NCBI GenBank assembly: GCA_039922495.1
Contig: JBDTEO010000023.1
Span: forward strand, 3,299-67,298
DNA from: JALYYC01 sp039922495
Lineage (GTDB): Bacteria; Chloroflexota; Dormibacteria; CF-121
Length of the DNA: 64,000 nucleotides
Direction: 5' to 3'
Shown here: piece by piece, positions 24,782 through 33,611 of the stretch
How positions within the stretch are numbered: the first letter of the stretch is position 1
Layout: every line of letters starts with the position of its first letter
Made by a program: the position numbers and the translations under genes
The notes under the pieces: generated by a model
The model's database searches: none
Told to the model about the DNA's origin: nothing
Seen by the model: the letters and a program-made list of their open reading frames with translations, nothing else

Positions 24782-25981
24782 GTGATCAAGGGGCCACTGG
24801 ATGGCGTCCGCATCATCGCAGTCGAGCAGTTCGGCGCAGGGCCGTTCGGCACCTTGCACCTGGCCGACCTGGGGGCCGACATCATCCGCCTCGAGGACCC
24901 CAGCACAGGAGGGGACGTCAGCCGCTACATGCCTCCGGGGCATGCAGGAAGCGACAGCCTCTACTTCGACTCGTTCAACCGGGGGAAGCGCAGCATCGTG
25001 CTCGACTTGAAGACCGAAGCCGGACAAGAAGTTTTCCACCGCCTGGTGAAATCGGCGAACGCCGTGTATGCCAACCTCCGCGGCGACGTCGTGCGCGGGC
25101 TCGGCTTGACCTATGAGGCGTTGGGGCCGATCAACCCGGCAATCGTCTGCTGCACGCTATCCGCCTATGGGCGTGATGGCGACCGGAGCACCGAGCCGGG
25201 CTACGACCCGTTGATCCAGGCGGAGGCGGGATGGGCCGCGCTCACCGGAGATCCTGGCGGGCCGCCGGTCAAGAGCGGCTTGTCCGTGGCCGATTACTCC
25301 GCCGGCCTGATGGCCTCGATCGGGATGCTCGCCGCGATCATGGAGGCACAGCGCAGCGGACGGGGCCGTGATGTCGACGTCAGCCTCTATGACGTGGCGC
25401 TCGCCTTTTACAACTATCGCGCAACCTGGTACCTGACCGCTGGCGTGCCTGGTGAGCGCACGCCAAGCTCCAGCCATCCAAGCATCGTCCCCTTTCAGTT
25501 CTTCAAAACATCAGATGGTCACCTCGCCGTCGCGTGCGCCAAGGAGAAATTCTTTCGGGCACTGGTCGAGGGCATCGATCTGAGCGAACTTGGGACGGAC
25601 AAGCGGTTCGTAGATTTCGAAGCTCGGCGCCAGCATCGCGACGAGCTGATAACCATCCTCCAGGCTCGCTTGGCCGAGCAGCCGACAGCCTACTGGGTCA
25701 AGCTGTTGCGTGGGCGCGTCCCCGTCGCGCCAGTACGCTCGATGGAGGAGGCGCTCGACCGATCCGAACTCGAAGCGCGCGGGATGCTCGCCACCTACAC
25801 ACATGCGGCGCTCGGCAAGGTCACGACGGTGGGTTTGCCGATCAAGCTCTCCGGCTTCGCCTCGGAGTATCGACCCGGTCCGCGCCTCGACGGTGATCGG
25901 GACGCACTCCTGAAGGAAGCTGGGTTCGAGCACTCAGAGGTCGAGACGCTTCGAAACCAGGGCGCATTTGGCCATGGCTGA
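24782..25981 (+). CDS. Family III CoA-transferase (CaiB/BaiF type)
   Basis: A 399-residue enzyme that moves CoA between carboxylic acids as an interlocked dimer. DGVRIIAVEQFGAGPFGTLHL at the start, the CoA-site motif FDSFNRGKRSIVLDLK, and GYDPLIQAEAGWAALTGDP with the acyl-carrying Asp are intact. Length is typical. The GTG at 24782 is chosen because TACCAT lies 6 nt ahead. It heads a four-gene overlapping operon with a CitE-like lyase, an acyl-CoA dehydrogenase and a MaoC hydratase, so it probably activates the carboxylic acid that the others degrade. Confidence 0.9.
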   Translation: MIKGPLDGVRIIAVEQFGAGPFGTLHLADLGADIIRLEDPSTGGDVSRYMPPGHAGSDSLYFDSFNRGKRSIVLDLKTEAGQEVFHRLVKSANAVYANLRGDVVRGLGLTYEALGPINPAIVCCTLSAYGRDGDRSTEPGYDPLIQAEAGWAALTGDPGGPPVKSGLSVADYSAGLMASIGMLAAIMEAQRSGRGRDVDVSLYDVALAFYNYRATWYLTAGVPGERTPSSSHPSIVPFQFFKTSDGHLAVACAKEKFFRALVEGIDLSELGTDKRFVDFEARRQHRDELITILQARLAEQPTAYWVKLLRGRVPVAPVRSMEEALDRSELEARGMLATYTHAALGKVTTVGLPIKLSGFASEYRPGPRLDGDRDALLKEAGFEHSEVETLRNQGAFGHG

Positions 25982-26828
25982 GGTGCTCTCCCGCATTCGG
26001 AGCGCGCTCTTCACGCCGGGGACAGCGGCGGCCCGGCTGCGGAACGCCGTCACAGCCGGCGCGGACGTCTGTATCTTCGATCTCGAGGATTCGGTCCCGC
26101 CGGGGCGCGTGGTCGAGGCCCGCGAGACCGTGCGGGCGGCGATTGATGAGCTTGGCGGTCGAACGCCGATCTGGGTCCGCGTCCACCCGGCGGCCAGCCA
26201 CGACATGCCACTCGATCTGGCGGCTCTGCCGCTGGCGAAGCTCCAGGGCATCATGCTGCCCAAGGCCAGTCACGCCGATGACGTGAGCGCCTGCCATAGC
26301 GCGATCGTCGCGGCAAAGGGTTCTACCCAGCTCGCACTGATCCCGATCATCGAGAGCGCCGCCGCGGTGCTCAACGCCGGTGAGATTGCCAGGAGTACCG
26401 GGGTCTTCTGCGTCGCGCTGGGCCGTTTCGATCTCTCGGCAGACCTGGGGATCGACCCGGACGGCGGAAGTCCGGCACTGTCCGCCGCCCGAGGCGCGGT
26501 GGTGCTGGCCTCTGCCGCGGCTCGCATCCATCCGCCGCTCGACTCGCCCTGGCTGAAAATCAAGGACCTCGACGGATTAGGGGCCGCGGCCGAGCGCGGG
26601 CGCGCCGACGGCTTCGGGGGAATGCTCCTGATCCATCCATCCCATGTTGAGATGGTCAACACCGTCTTCAGCCCGACGCCGGAGGAGCTCGCCTGGGCCG
26701 CAGACATCCTGCAATCCGCCGGCGACGCCACCGGTGACGGCCAGGGCGCCTACACCCGAAACGGCCAAATGGTTGACGAGGCAATCGTCAAGCGGGCCCG
26801 CGGCATCCTGGCACGCGCCAATCCCTGA
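25974..26828 (+). CDS. HpcH/HpaI aldolase/citrate lyase (CitE-like) family protein
   Basis: A 284-residue TIM-barrel lyase related to the citrate lyase beta subunit and to malyl-CoA/citramalyl-CoA lyases. RSALFTPGTAAARL, CIFDLEDSVPP (acidic metal/substrate region), GIMLPKASHADDV, LIPIIESAAAV and GRFDLSADLG are present. It overlaps the CoA-transferase gene by 8 nt and abuts the acyl-CoA dehydrogenase (TGATG). By context I infer cleavage of a 3-hydroxyacyl-CoA with a free carboxylate, such as citramalyl-CoA or beta-methylmalyl-CoA. The exact substrate is not fixed by sequence. Confidence 0.88.
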   Translation: MAEVLSRIRSALFTPGTAAARLRNAVTAGADVCIFDLEDSVPPGRVVEARETVRAAIDELGGRTPIWVRVHPAASHDMPLDLAALPLAKLQGIMLPKASHADDVSACHSAIVAAKGSTQLALIPIIESAAAVLNAGEIARSTGVFCVALGRFDLSADLGIDPDGGSPALSAARGAVVLASAAARIHPPLDSPWLKIKDLDGLGAAAERGRADGFGGMLLIHPSHVEMVNTVFSPTPEELAWAADILQSAGDATGDGQGAYTRNGQMVDEAIVKRARGILARANP

Positions 26829-28006
26829 TGGATTTCTCGCTGAGCGCCGAGCAAGAACAGTCCCGCCAGGCGGTCACCAGGCTGTGCCAGAAGTTCCCCG
26901 AATCCTATTGGCAGCAGGTCGACAAGCAACAGAAATACCCGGATGAATTCGTCCACGCCCTGACCGATGGCGGATGGCTCGCCGTGCTCATCCCGAAAGA
27001 GTTCGGTGGCGCGGGGTTGGGCATGCTGGAGGGCTGCTTGGTTCTCGAAGAGATCAACGCCTCGGGCGGAAATTCGGCGGCGTGTCACGCGCAAATGTAT
27101 ACGATGGGCGCCCTGCTTCGACACGGAACCGAGGCACAAAAGCGCCAATACCTACCAGACATCGCGGCCGGTCGCCTCCGCCTGCAATCCATGGCCGTAA
27201 CCGAGCCCGATGCGGGCAGCGACACGTCCCGCATCACAACGTTCGCTCGTCGAGAGGCTGACGGCTGGGTCGTCAGCGGGCAAAAGGTCTACACCTCCCG
27301 GGTCCAGCACTCCGATTTATTGATCTTGCTTGCCCGCACCACCCCACGCGAGGAGGTCGCCAGGAAAACCGACGGGATGAGCCTCTTCCTCGTCGACCTC
27401 CGCGAAGCGGGTTCATCGATCGAGGTCCGACCAATCGCCACGATGATCAGTCACGAGACGAACGCGCTCTTCATCCAGAATCTCAGACTTCCGGCCGAGG
27501 CGCTGATCGGCGCCGAAGGCTCTGGGTTTCGGCACCTGTTGGACGGCCTCAACGCCGAGCGGATCCTGATCGCCTCCCAGAGCGTCGGCGATGCGAGATG
27601 GTTCATCGAACGATCGGTCAGCTATGCGAAGCAGCGGATGGTCTTCGGATCGCCCATCGGGGCCAACCAGGGAATCCAGTTCCCCATCGCCCGCGCCTTC
27701 ATGCATACGCAGGCGGCCTCGGTGATGCGATTCCGCGCCGCGACGCAATACGATGCCGGCCAGCCTTGCGGCCCGGCGGCGAACACGGCGAAGCTACTGG
27801 CCTCCGAGGCCGCCTGGGAAGCCGCCGAGGCAGCGATGACCACGCACGGCGGCAGCGGAATGGCGGTCGAAGTCGGGGTGGAGCGGAAATTCCGTGAGGC
27901 TCGCCTGTACCTCGTCGCGCCCGTAACCAACAATCTCGTGACGGCCTATGTCGCCGAGCATGTCCTCGGCTTGCCGCGATCCTATGGGACGGAGGTAACC
28001 GCATGA
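26828..28006 (+). CDS. Acyl-CoA dehydrogenase
   Basis: A 392-residue FAD-dependent acyl-CoA dehydrogenase. FAD/substrate motifs include MAVTEPDAGSDTSRI (about residue 123), VSGQKVYTSR, RMVFGSPIGANQGIQFPIA and MTTHGGSGMAVEVGVERKFR. The C-terminal helix reads YLVAPVTNNLVTAYVAEHVL. It lacks the usual G-T-S-E catalytic Glu, so the base may be elsewhere, as in the isovaleryl-CoA-type group, or the protein belongs to a subfamily with this APVTNNL form. Electrons would go to ETF. It overlaps both neighbours. Methylsuccinyl-CoA or another branched acyl-CoA is a plausible substrate. Confidence 0.88.
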   Translation: MDFSLSAEQEQSRQAVTRLCQKFPESYWQQVDKQQKYPDEFVHALTDGGWLAVLIPKEFGGAGLGMLEGCLVLEEINASGGNSAACHAQMYTMGALLRHGTEAQKRQYLPDIAAGRLRLQSMAVTEPDAGSDTSRITTFARREADGWVVSGQKVYTSRVQHSDLLILLARTTPREEVARKTDGMSLFLVDLREAGSSIEVRPIATMISHETNALFIQNLRLPAEALIGAEGSGFRHLLDGLNAERILIASQSVGDARWFIERSVSYAKQRMVFGSPIGANQGIQFPIARAFMHTQAASVMRFRAATQYDAGQPCGPAANTAKLLASEAAWEAAEAAMTTHGGSGMAVEVGVERKFREARLYLVAPVTNNLVTAYVAEHVLGLPRSYGTEVTA

Positions 28007-28494
28007 CGGAACGGGGACGGTTTTTCGAAGACTTCTCGGTCGGCGATGTCTACGAGCACGCCAACGGGCGGACCCTGACTGATACGGACAACACCTGGTT
28101 CACCCTGCTGACCTGCAACACGAACGAGATCCATTTCAACACCGCCTACGCGGCGCAGACCGAGTTCAAGCGGCCATTGATGAACAGCTGCCTGACACTG
28201 GCGGTTGCGACCGGGCTCAGCGTTGAGGACCTCAGCCGGAACCTCGTCGCCAACCTCGCGTGGGACAAGGTGACCCTGCCCTATCCGGTCTTCGCCGGCG
28301 ACACGATCTACGCCCAATCAACCGTGCTCGAGACGCGTCCCTCCAAATCGAGGCCCGGACAGGGCATCGTCCGGGTGCAGACCATCGGGTTCAACCAGGA
28401 TGGCACCGTCGTGATCCGGTTCGAACGCAGCCTGCTCGTGCATTCACGGCAGACTGTGCCCAAGCGTGCCCGACCGTCTCCCCGGAGTGAGTAG
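28003..28494 (+). CDS. MaoC-family enoyl-CoA hydratase
   Basis: A 163-residue hot-dog fold hydratase. FFEDFSVGDVYEHANGRTLT, NTNEIHFNTAYAAQTEFKRPLM (catalytic-loop region), LANLAWDKVTLPYPVFAGDT and RPSKSRPGQGIVRVQTIG match the mesaconyl-/itaconyl-CoA hydratase-like branch more than short-chain R-hydratases. It overlaps the acyl-CoA dehydrogenase gene (ATGA). In the proposed pathway it hydrates the unsaturated C5 dicarboxylyl-CoA made by the dehydrogenase, before the CitE-like lyase. Confidence 0.87.
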   Translation: MTERGRFFEDFSVGDVYEHANGRTLTDTDNTWFTLLTCNTNEIHFNTAYAAQTEFKRPLMNSCLTLAVATGLSVEDLSRNLVANLAWDKVTLPYPVFAGDTIYAQSTVLETRPSKSRPGQGIVRVQTIGFNQDGTVVIRFERSLLVHSRQTVPKRARPSPRSE

Positions 28495-29686
28495 TCCCGA
28501 GCCAGAAGCTTCAGCGTTCGCGGTCACGCGCCTCTTCTACGTCGGGCCGTTTATCACAATGTTCGACCGAGGCGTCATCGGGCCGCTGCTGGTCGCGATT
28601 GCGCTGGAGTTTCGGGTTCCGCTGGCGGCCGCCGCCGGGGTGGCGATTGCCTATTACATCAGTTACGGCGGCATGCAGCTTGTCTACGGCATCCTCTCCG
28701 ACCGGTTGGGCCGCGTGCGCGCGATGCGCATCGGCCTCGCCGGGGCGGCGGGCGCCGGCCTCTTCTCCACGATCGCGCCTACCCTCGGGACACTGGTTGC
28801 CGCTCGCGCCGCAGCCGGCGGGCTGACCGCGGCCATCCTACCGGCCTCGATCGTTTACATCGGTGACGCGTTGCCCTTTCGATTGCGGCAGCGAGTCCTG
28901 GCCGACCTTCTGGCCGCCGCCGCCATCGGGAGTGCGTCAGCCGCGCTGGTGGCCGGTGTCGTCGCGCGCTATGCGAGCTGGCGGATCGCCTTTCTGATCC
29001 CCGCGGTGGTCGCGGCTGTCCTGTTTTTCGGCTATCGACGCCTTCCTGAATCCCGCGGTGGCGACGCCGGCCGGGGACCGCTCGCCCAGCTGGGGGTGGT
29101 GGCGCGAAAACCCTGGGCCCTCTTCCTGATCGGGCTCGCCCTGGTCGAGGGCATCGTCCTGCAGGGCTTGTTTACCTTCCTGGCGCCGGCGCTGCAGGCG
29201 CGCGGATACAGCGCTGCCGTCGCCGGGCTGATCGTCGCGGGCTACGGGTTGACGGTGCTGGTCGGGACCCGAATCGTCAAGCAGATCGCACTTCGCGTCC
29301 CCGCGGCGATCCTTCTCGCGGGCGGGGGCTTGATGCTGGTCGCCGGCTTTGCGGCGGCGGCCATCAACCCGGCGATCCCCGGCGTGCTCACGGCCAGTAT
29401 CCTGGCCGGGGGCGCCTATGCGTTCATGCACTCCACGCTGCAGTCGTGGGTCACCGACGTCGCGCCGAGCGCCCGAGGCACCACCGCGGCGCTCTTTGTC
29501 ACCGCCTACCAGCTAGGCGCGGCGGGTGGCGTGGCGGCGGCGGCGGGCCTGGCCGGCGCGCAGCGCTACGCGACGATCTTCTGGGTCGCCGCCGTGGTCG
29601 CCATTCCGGTGTTGGCCCTGGGTACCATTGGTCGAGCTCGCTATGCCGGATCCTTGCCAAGCGGCGGGGTCAAAGCTGTAGATTAG
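28487..29686 (+). CDS. MFS transporter
   Basis: A 12-helix major facilitator of about 399 residues. The loop 2-3 motif SDRLGRVRAMR is clear, and a second-half repeat occurs near GYGLTVLVGTRIVKQIALR. The GTG at 28487 overlaps the MaoC stop by 8 nt; the GTG at 28466 is an alternative giving 406 residues. As part of the same transcript it may carry the pathway substrate, a carboxylate, in or out, but MFS substrate cannot be read from sequence. Confidence 0.85.
   Translation: MSSPEPEASAFAVTRLFYVGPFITMFDRGVIGPLLVAIALEFRVPLAAAAGVAIAYYISYGGMQLVYGILSDRLGRVRAMRIGLAGAAGAGLFSTIAPTLGTLVAARAAAGGLTAAILPASIVYIGDALPFRLRQRVLADLLAAAAIGSASAALVAGVVARYASWRIAFLIPAVVAAVLFFGYRRLPESRGGDAGRGPLAQLGVVARKPWALFLIGLALVEGIVLQGLFTFLAPALQARGYSAAVAGLIVAGYGLTVLVGTRIVKQIALRVPAAILLAGGGLMLVAGFAAAAINPAIPGVLTASILAGGAYAFMHSTLQSWVTDVAPSARGTTAALFVTAYQLGAAGGVAAAAGLAGAQRYATIFWVAAVVAIPVLALGTIGRARYAGSLPSGGVKAVD
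29679..29684 (+). promoter_or_regulatory. -10 box TAGATT, leaderless start
   Basis: TAGATT then 6 nt and the GTG at 29691, overlapping the end of the MFS gene. TTGCCA lies at 29654-29659, with a long 19-nt spacer. It would give the ABC importer genes their own promoter. Confidence 0.5.
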
Positions 29687-29690
29687 AGTC

Positions 29691-30923
29691 GTGCGAGGGG
29701 AGAAGGTCGCCGGCGTCTTGGCTGCCGCGGCCCTGTCGCTTGCGGCCTGCGGCACCGGCAACTCGGGTTCGAGCAGCAAGGGCGACCCGATCATCTTCGG
29801 CGCCGCCGTATCCCTGACCGGCGCCCAATCGAAGGAAGGCGGCCTGACCAAGCAGGGTTACGACCTCTGGCTCGATTGGATCAACCAGCAGGGTGGGATC
29901 GTCGTCAACAACGTCAAGCACCCGGTGCAGATCAAGTACGAGGACGATCAGAGCAACCCCAACCTCTCAGCGACACTGGTCCAGAAACTGATCACGGACG
30001 AGAAGTCACAATTCATCCTCGGTCCTTATGGCAGCGCCGCGAGCGCCACCGACGCTGTGGTCGCCGAGAAAAACGGGATCCCGATGGTCGAGGCGAATGG
30101 CGCCGCCCAATCGATCTTCAGCCATGGGTACAGGTACACGTTCGGCGTCCTCTCCCCCGCTTTCAAGTACCTGACCGGCGTTCTCGATATGGCCGCAACC
30201 CTGTCGCCGAAGCCGGCCACGATTGCGATCCTCTCCGCCAACGACAGCTTCTCCGTGGAAGTCGCGAAGGCGATCGAGGACTACGCCCCCACCAAGGGCA
30301 TGCAGGTCGTCTTCAACAAGCAGTATCCGGCGGCAGCCCCCGATGTAAGCGGGCTGGTCAGCCAGGCGAAAGCGAGCAACCCGGACATCGTGATGAACTC
30401 GGGTCACCTGGCGGAGGCGATTGCCATCAACAAGGCGGCCAAGCAGCTCTCCCTCAACGCGAAGATCTTCGCCTACTCGGTGGGCCCCTCGACGCCGGAC
30501 TTCATCAAGGCGCTCGGTGGCGACGCCGACTACGTCTATGACGGCAGTCAGTGGACGCCGCAGGTGAAGTACCAGCCGAGCTTCTATCTCTCTGTTAGCG
30601 ATTACTCGAAGGCTTACGAGAAGAAATACTCGAGCAGCGAGCCGCCAGACTATCACGTCGCGGAGTCCACGGCGGCCTGCCTCGCATTCCAGAAGGCGCT
30701 GGAGAACGCGGGCTCGCTCGATCCCACCAAGGTCCGCGACGCGCTGGTGAAGCTGGACGTCATGACATTCTTCGGGCAGCTCAAGTTCGACGATCGCGGG
30801 ATCAACATCTACAAGCCGATGGTGGTGGAGCAGATCCAGAAGGGCGTCCATTACACCGTGTTCCCCCCGGACGTCGCCAACGGCAGGCCCCAATATCCGA
30901 CGCCGGCCTGGTCCTCGCGCTAG
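29691..30923 (+). CDS. Branched-chain amino acid-type ABC transporter substrate-binding lipoprotein
   Basis: A 410-residue periplasmic-binding protein of the LivK/HAAT type. A lipoprotein signal ends LSLAAC with the lipidated Cys20, followed by a Gly/Ser linker. The type I bilobal domain opens IIFGAAVSLTGAQSKEGGLT, with FILGPYGSAASATDAVVAEK and KPATIAILSANDSFSVEVAK characteristic of the family. It is followed by LivH, LivM, LivG and LivF homologs in the standard order. Substrates of such systems include amino acids, amides, urea and aromatic or dicarboxylic acids; the position next to the CoA operon makes a carboxylate possible. Confidence 0.92.
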   Translation: MRGEKVAGVLAAAALSLAACGTGNSGSSSKGDPIIFGAAVSLTGAQSKEGGLTKQGYDLWLDWINQQGGIVVNNVKHPVQIKYEDDQSNPNLSATLVQKLITDEKSQFILGPYGSAASATDAVVAEKNGIPMVEANGAAQSIFSHGYRYTFGVLSPAFKYLTGVLDMAATLSPKPATIAILSANDSFSVEVAKAIEDYAPTKGMQVVFNKQYPAAAPDVSGLVSQAKASNPDIVMNSGHLAEAIAINKAAKQLSLNAKIFAYSVGPSTPDFIKALGGDADYVYDGSQWTPQVKYQPSFYLSVSDYSKAYEKKYSSSEPPDYHVAESTAACLAFQKALENAGSLDPTKVRDALVKLDVMTFFGQLKFDDRGINIYKPMVVEQIQKGVHYTVFPPDVANGRPQYPTPAWSSR

Positions 30924-30935
30924 TTTCGACCTGAC

Positions 30936-31805
30936 GTGAGTCAGTTCACCCAGCAGGTGATCCTTGGCCTCCTGCTGGGGGGCGTGTACGTGGCGGTCGC
31001 GCTCGGCTTCAGCCTGGTCTGGGGGATCCTCAATATCGTCAACCTGGCGCACGGCGCCTTCGTCGTCATCGGCGCCTACCTCACGTGGACCCTCTTCGCC
31101 CACCTGCACCTCGACCCCTTCCTGAGTCTTCCGATCGACGCCGTCGCGCTGTTCGTCATCGGGTATGCGCTGCAGCGCGGTGTGATCAACCGGGTGATCC
31201 GGGCGCCGGTGCTCTTCACCTTCCTGCTGACCTTTGGGCTCAACCTGATCATCGTCAGCGTCCTCCTGGTCATTTTTACCGGCGACTTTCGATCGGTCAC
31301 GCCCGGCTACTCGGGCCGTGCCCTTCAGCTCGGCTCGATCAGCATCCCCTATATTCGCGTCGCCGGACTGGCCGTCGCCTTCGCGCTCGCCGCGATCCTC
31401 TGGCTGATCCTGAACCGGACGCGAATCGGCGCCGCCATCCTCGCCGTGGGCGCCGACCGAGACGCCGCACAATTGGTCGGGGTCGATCTGCGGCACGCCT
31501 ACGCCCTCACCTTCGCGATCGGGGCCGCCTTCGCGGGCGTGGCGGGCGGCATAATCAGCACCTTTCAATCGATCACGCCGACGGCCGGCGACCCGTACAC
31601 GCTGCAGGCCTTCGCCGTGGTCATCCTCGGGGGCCTTGGCCGGGTCAGCGCCACGGTGGCCGGCGGGCTCCTCTTTGGTCTGATCGAGGTCCTCGCCCAG
31701 AGCGCGCCTGGGTTGGGATCTGGCTACGCCAACGCCATCGCCTTTGCGGTACTGGTGATCGTCCTGGTTGTTCGACCGCAGGGGCTCCTCGGCCGGCTGG
31801 CGTGA
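30936..31805 (+). CDS. HAAT ABC transporter permease, LivH-like
   Basis: A 289-residue inner-membrane permease with about eight helices. The family start VILGLLLGGVYVAVALGFSL, NIVNLAHGAFVVIGAY and the cytoplasmic coupling region RTRIGAAILAVGADRDAAQL identify LivH. The end FAVVILGGLGRVSATVAGGL is typical. It lies 12 nt after the binding-protein gene. Confidence 0.93.
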   Translation: MSQFTQQVILGLLLGGVYVAVALGFSLVWGILNIVNLAHGAFVVIGAYLTWTLFAHLHLDPFLSLPIDAVALFVIGYALQRGVINRVIRAPVLFTFLLTFGLNLIIVSVLLVIFTGDFRSVTPGYSGRALQLGSISIPYIRVAGLAVAFALAAILWLILNRTRIGAAILAVGADRDAAQLVGVDLRHAYALTFAIGAAFAGVAGGIISTFQSITPTAGDPYTLQAFAVVILGGLGRVSATVAGGLLFGLIEVLAQSAPGLGSGYANAIAFAVLVIVLVVRPQGLLGRLA

Positions 31806-31809
31806 TCCA

Positions 31810-32835
31810 ATGATCGCCCGGGTCCGAACGATGCCGCTCACCTGGCGGCGCACCGCCATGGCGGTGATCGCCATCGCCCTGGCGGTCGTCCTGCTGGCGC
31901 CGCTGACCTCGACCGATGTCGCCCAGCAGGCTGGTCTGCCGCTAATCACGGACAAGCTGTGGTTCCGGATCGCGACGACGGTGGCGATGTTCGTCACGCT
32001 CGCCTCGGCCTGGAACATCATCGGGGGCCTGACCGGTTATGCCAGCTTCGGCAATGTCGCGTTCTTTGGGCTGGGGGCGTATGGGACCGGCGTGCTGGTC
32101 AGTAGCCTCAGGGTGCCCTTTGCAATTGCCCTGTTCGCGGCACCATTGACCGCAGCAGCCTTTGCGCTGCTGGTCGGCATCCCCTTGCTCCGGCTACGCG
32201 GCCACTATTTCGCGGTCGCCACGCTCGGCGTCGGCGTGGCGGTCGGTGAAGTCGTGAACAATGTCGGCGCCCTCGGCGCTTCCAACGGGCTCTTCCCACC
32301 AATTATCCGGTCCGATCTGCTCTTTTTCTACCTGATGCTCGGCGCTGCCGCGATTGCCGTTTTATCGACGCGGATCATCCTCAAGAGCCGGTTTGGGTAC
32401 GGCCTGCTCGCCATCCGGGAGAACGAGGAGGCCGCTGGCGTCATCGGCGTGAACACCACCTTCTACAAGGTCTCGGCGTTTGTGATCGCGGCCGCCCTGA
32501 CGGGCCTGGCGGGCGGAATCTTCGCCCAATGGAACAGCTTTATCAATCAAGAGAACGTCTTTCCGGTGACTTACAACGTCGAGATGATCCTGATGGCCGT
32601 GCTCGGCGGTGCCGGCACGCTGCTGGGCCCGGTGGCTGGCGCGATCGTCCTCGAACTGATCATCCAGACACTCGCCGGCGGCGGATCGGCGTCCGTCTAC
32701 TCGCAGATCGGGCTCGGGGTCCTGCTCGCCGTCTGCGTGATCTTCATCCCGCGCGGCGTCATCGACTTCTTCGGGGGGCGCAGCCGCCTATCGCTCCGCT
32801 ACCTGCGAAGCACGCTGCGAGAGACGAGCGCTTGA
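31810..32835 (+). CDS. HAAT ABC transporter permease, LivM-like
   Basis: A 341-residue permease pairing with LivH. It has about nine to ten helices, SAWNIIGGLTGYASFGNVAF near residue 70, the coupling loop GYGLLAIRENEEAAGVIGVN and MAVLGGAGTLLGPVAGAIVL. The ATG at 31810, 4 nt after the LivH stop, gives a compact basic head (MIARVRTMPLTWRR). The LivG start overlaps its stop. Confidence 0.93.
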   Translation: MIARVRTMPLTWRRTAMAVIAIALAVVLLAPLTSTDVAQQAGLPLITDKLWFRIATTVAMFVTLASAWNIIGGLTGYASFGNVAFFGLGAYGTGVLVSSLRVPFAIALFAAPLTAAAFALLVGIPLLRLRGHYFAVATLGVGVAVGEVVNNVGALGASNGLFPPIIRSDLLFFYLMLGAAAIAVLSTRIILKSRFGYGLLAIRENEEAAGVIGVNTTFYKVSAFVIAAALTGLAGGIFAQWNSFINQENVFPVTYNVEMILMAVLGGAGTLLGPVAGAIVLELIIQTLAGGGSASVYSQIGLGVLLAVCVIFIPRGVIDFFGGRSRLSLRYLRSTLRETSA

Positions 32836-33611
32836 ACCTGCTGGCGGTGCGCGACCTGACCAAACGCTTCGGCGGCGTCCACGCACTTGCCGACGTGACC
32901 TTCTCCGTCGACGAGGGCGAGGTGCTCGGCATCATCGGGCCCAATGGGGCTGGGAAGACCACGCTGCTGAACTGCATCAGCGGGCTCTCCCGGCTCGATG
33001 GTGGCGACATCCGCTGGGACGACACGTCGATCAGTGGCTTGGCCCCTCATCGGATCGCCCGGCTCGGGATCGGTCGGACCTTCCAGATCGTGCGACCCTT
33101 CCCCTCGATGACGGTGCGCGAGAACACCGCGATGGGCGCGCTCTTCGGCCAGCCACAGGGGCGCCTGCAGCCGCACGAGGCGCAGAAGCAGGCCGACGAG
33201 GTGCTGGAGCTGGTCGGCCTGGGCGAGAAGCGCGAGTTCCCGGTGCTTCGACTTACCGTTCCCGATCGCAAGCGGCTCGAGGTTGCCCGGGCGCTGGCCA
33301 TGAAACCGAAGCTCCTTCTCCTCGACGAGGTCATGGCTGGGCTGAACGCCGTCGAGGTGGAACAGGCACTGGGAATGCTGCGCGGTGTTCGCGAAAGCGG
33401 GGTCACCATCGTGCTGATCGAGCACGTCATGAAGGTCATCGTGGGCATCTGCACGCGCGCGCTGGTGCTGAACTTCGGCCGGCCCCTCGCCGAGGGCCCG
33501 CCCGAGAAAGTTCTGCGCGATCCCAAGGTGATCGAAGCGTACCTGGGGGAGCGATACGCGCGGCGTCAGGAGGCGGCTGACAAGGAACGGCCGCAGCCAC
33601 CCAGTGCCTGA
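32832..33611 (+). CDS. HAAT ABC transporter ATP-binding protein, LivG-like
   Basis: A 259-residue ATPase. Walker A is GPNGAGKTTLLN and Walker B is LLLLDEVMAGLN; the LDEVMAGL form with the preceding LTVPDRKRLEVARAL is a recognised LivG variant in which the usual LSGGQ is replaced. The frame is open far upstream, but homology begins at the TTG at 32832, which overlaps the LivM stop codon. That TTG start is an inference from homology and spacing. Confidence 0.9.
   Translation: MNLLAVRDLTKRFGGVHALADVTFSVDEGEVLGIIGPNGAGKTTLLNCISGLSRLDGGDIRWDDTSISGLAPHRIARLGIGRTFQIVRPFPSMTVRENTAMGALFGQPQGRLQPHEAQKQADEVLELVGLGEKREFPVLRLTVPDRKRLEVARALAMKPKLLLLDEVMAGLNAVEVEQALGMLRGVRESGVTIVLIEHVMKVIVGICTRALVLNFGRPLAEGPPEKVLRDPKVIEAYLGERYARRQEAADKERPQPPSA

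Noticed and set aside
30006..32021. A 671-codon minus-strand open frame antisense to the ABC importer genes
   Set aside because: Composition is Arg/Asp/Gly/His-rich without secondary-structure logic; the plus strand carries canonical LivK, LivH and LivM homologs.
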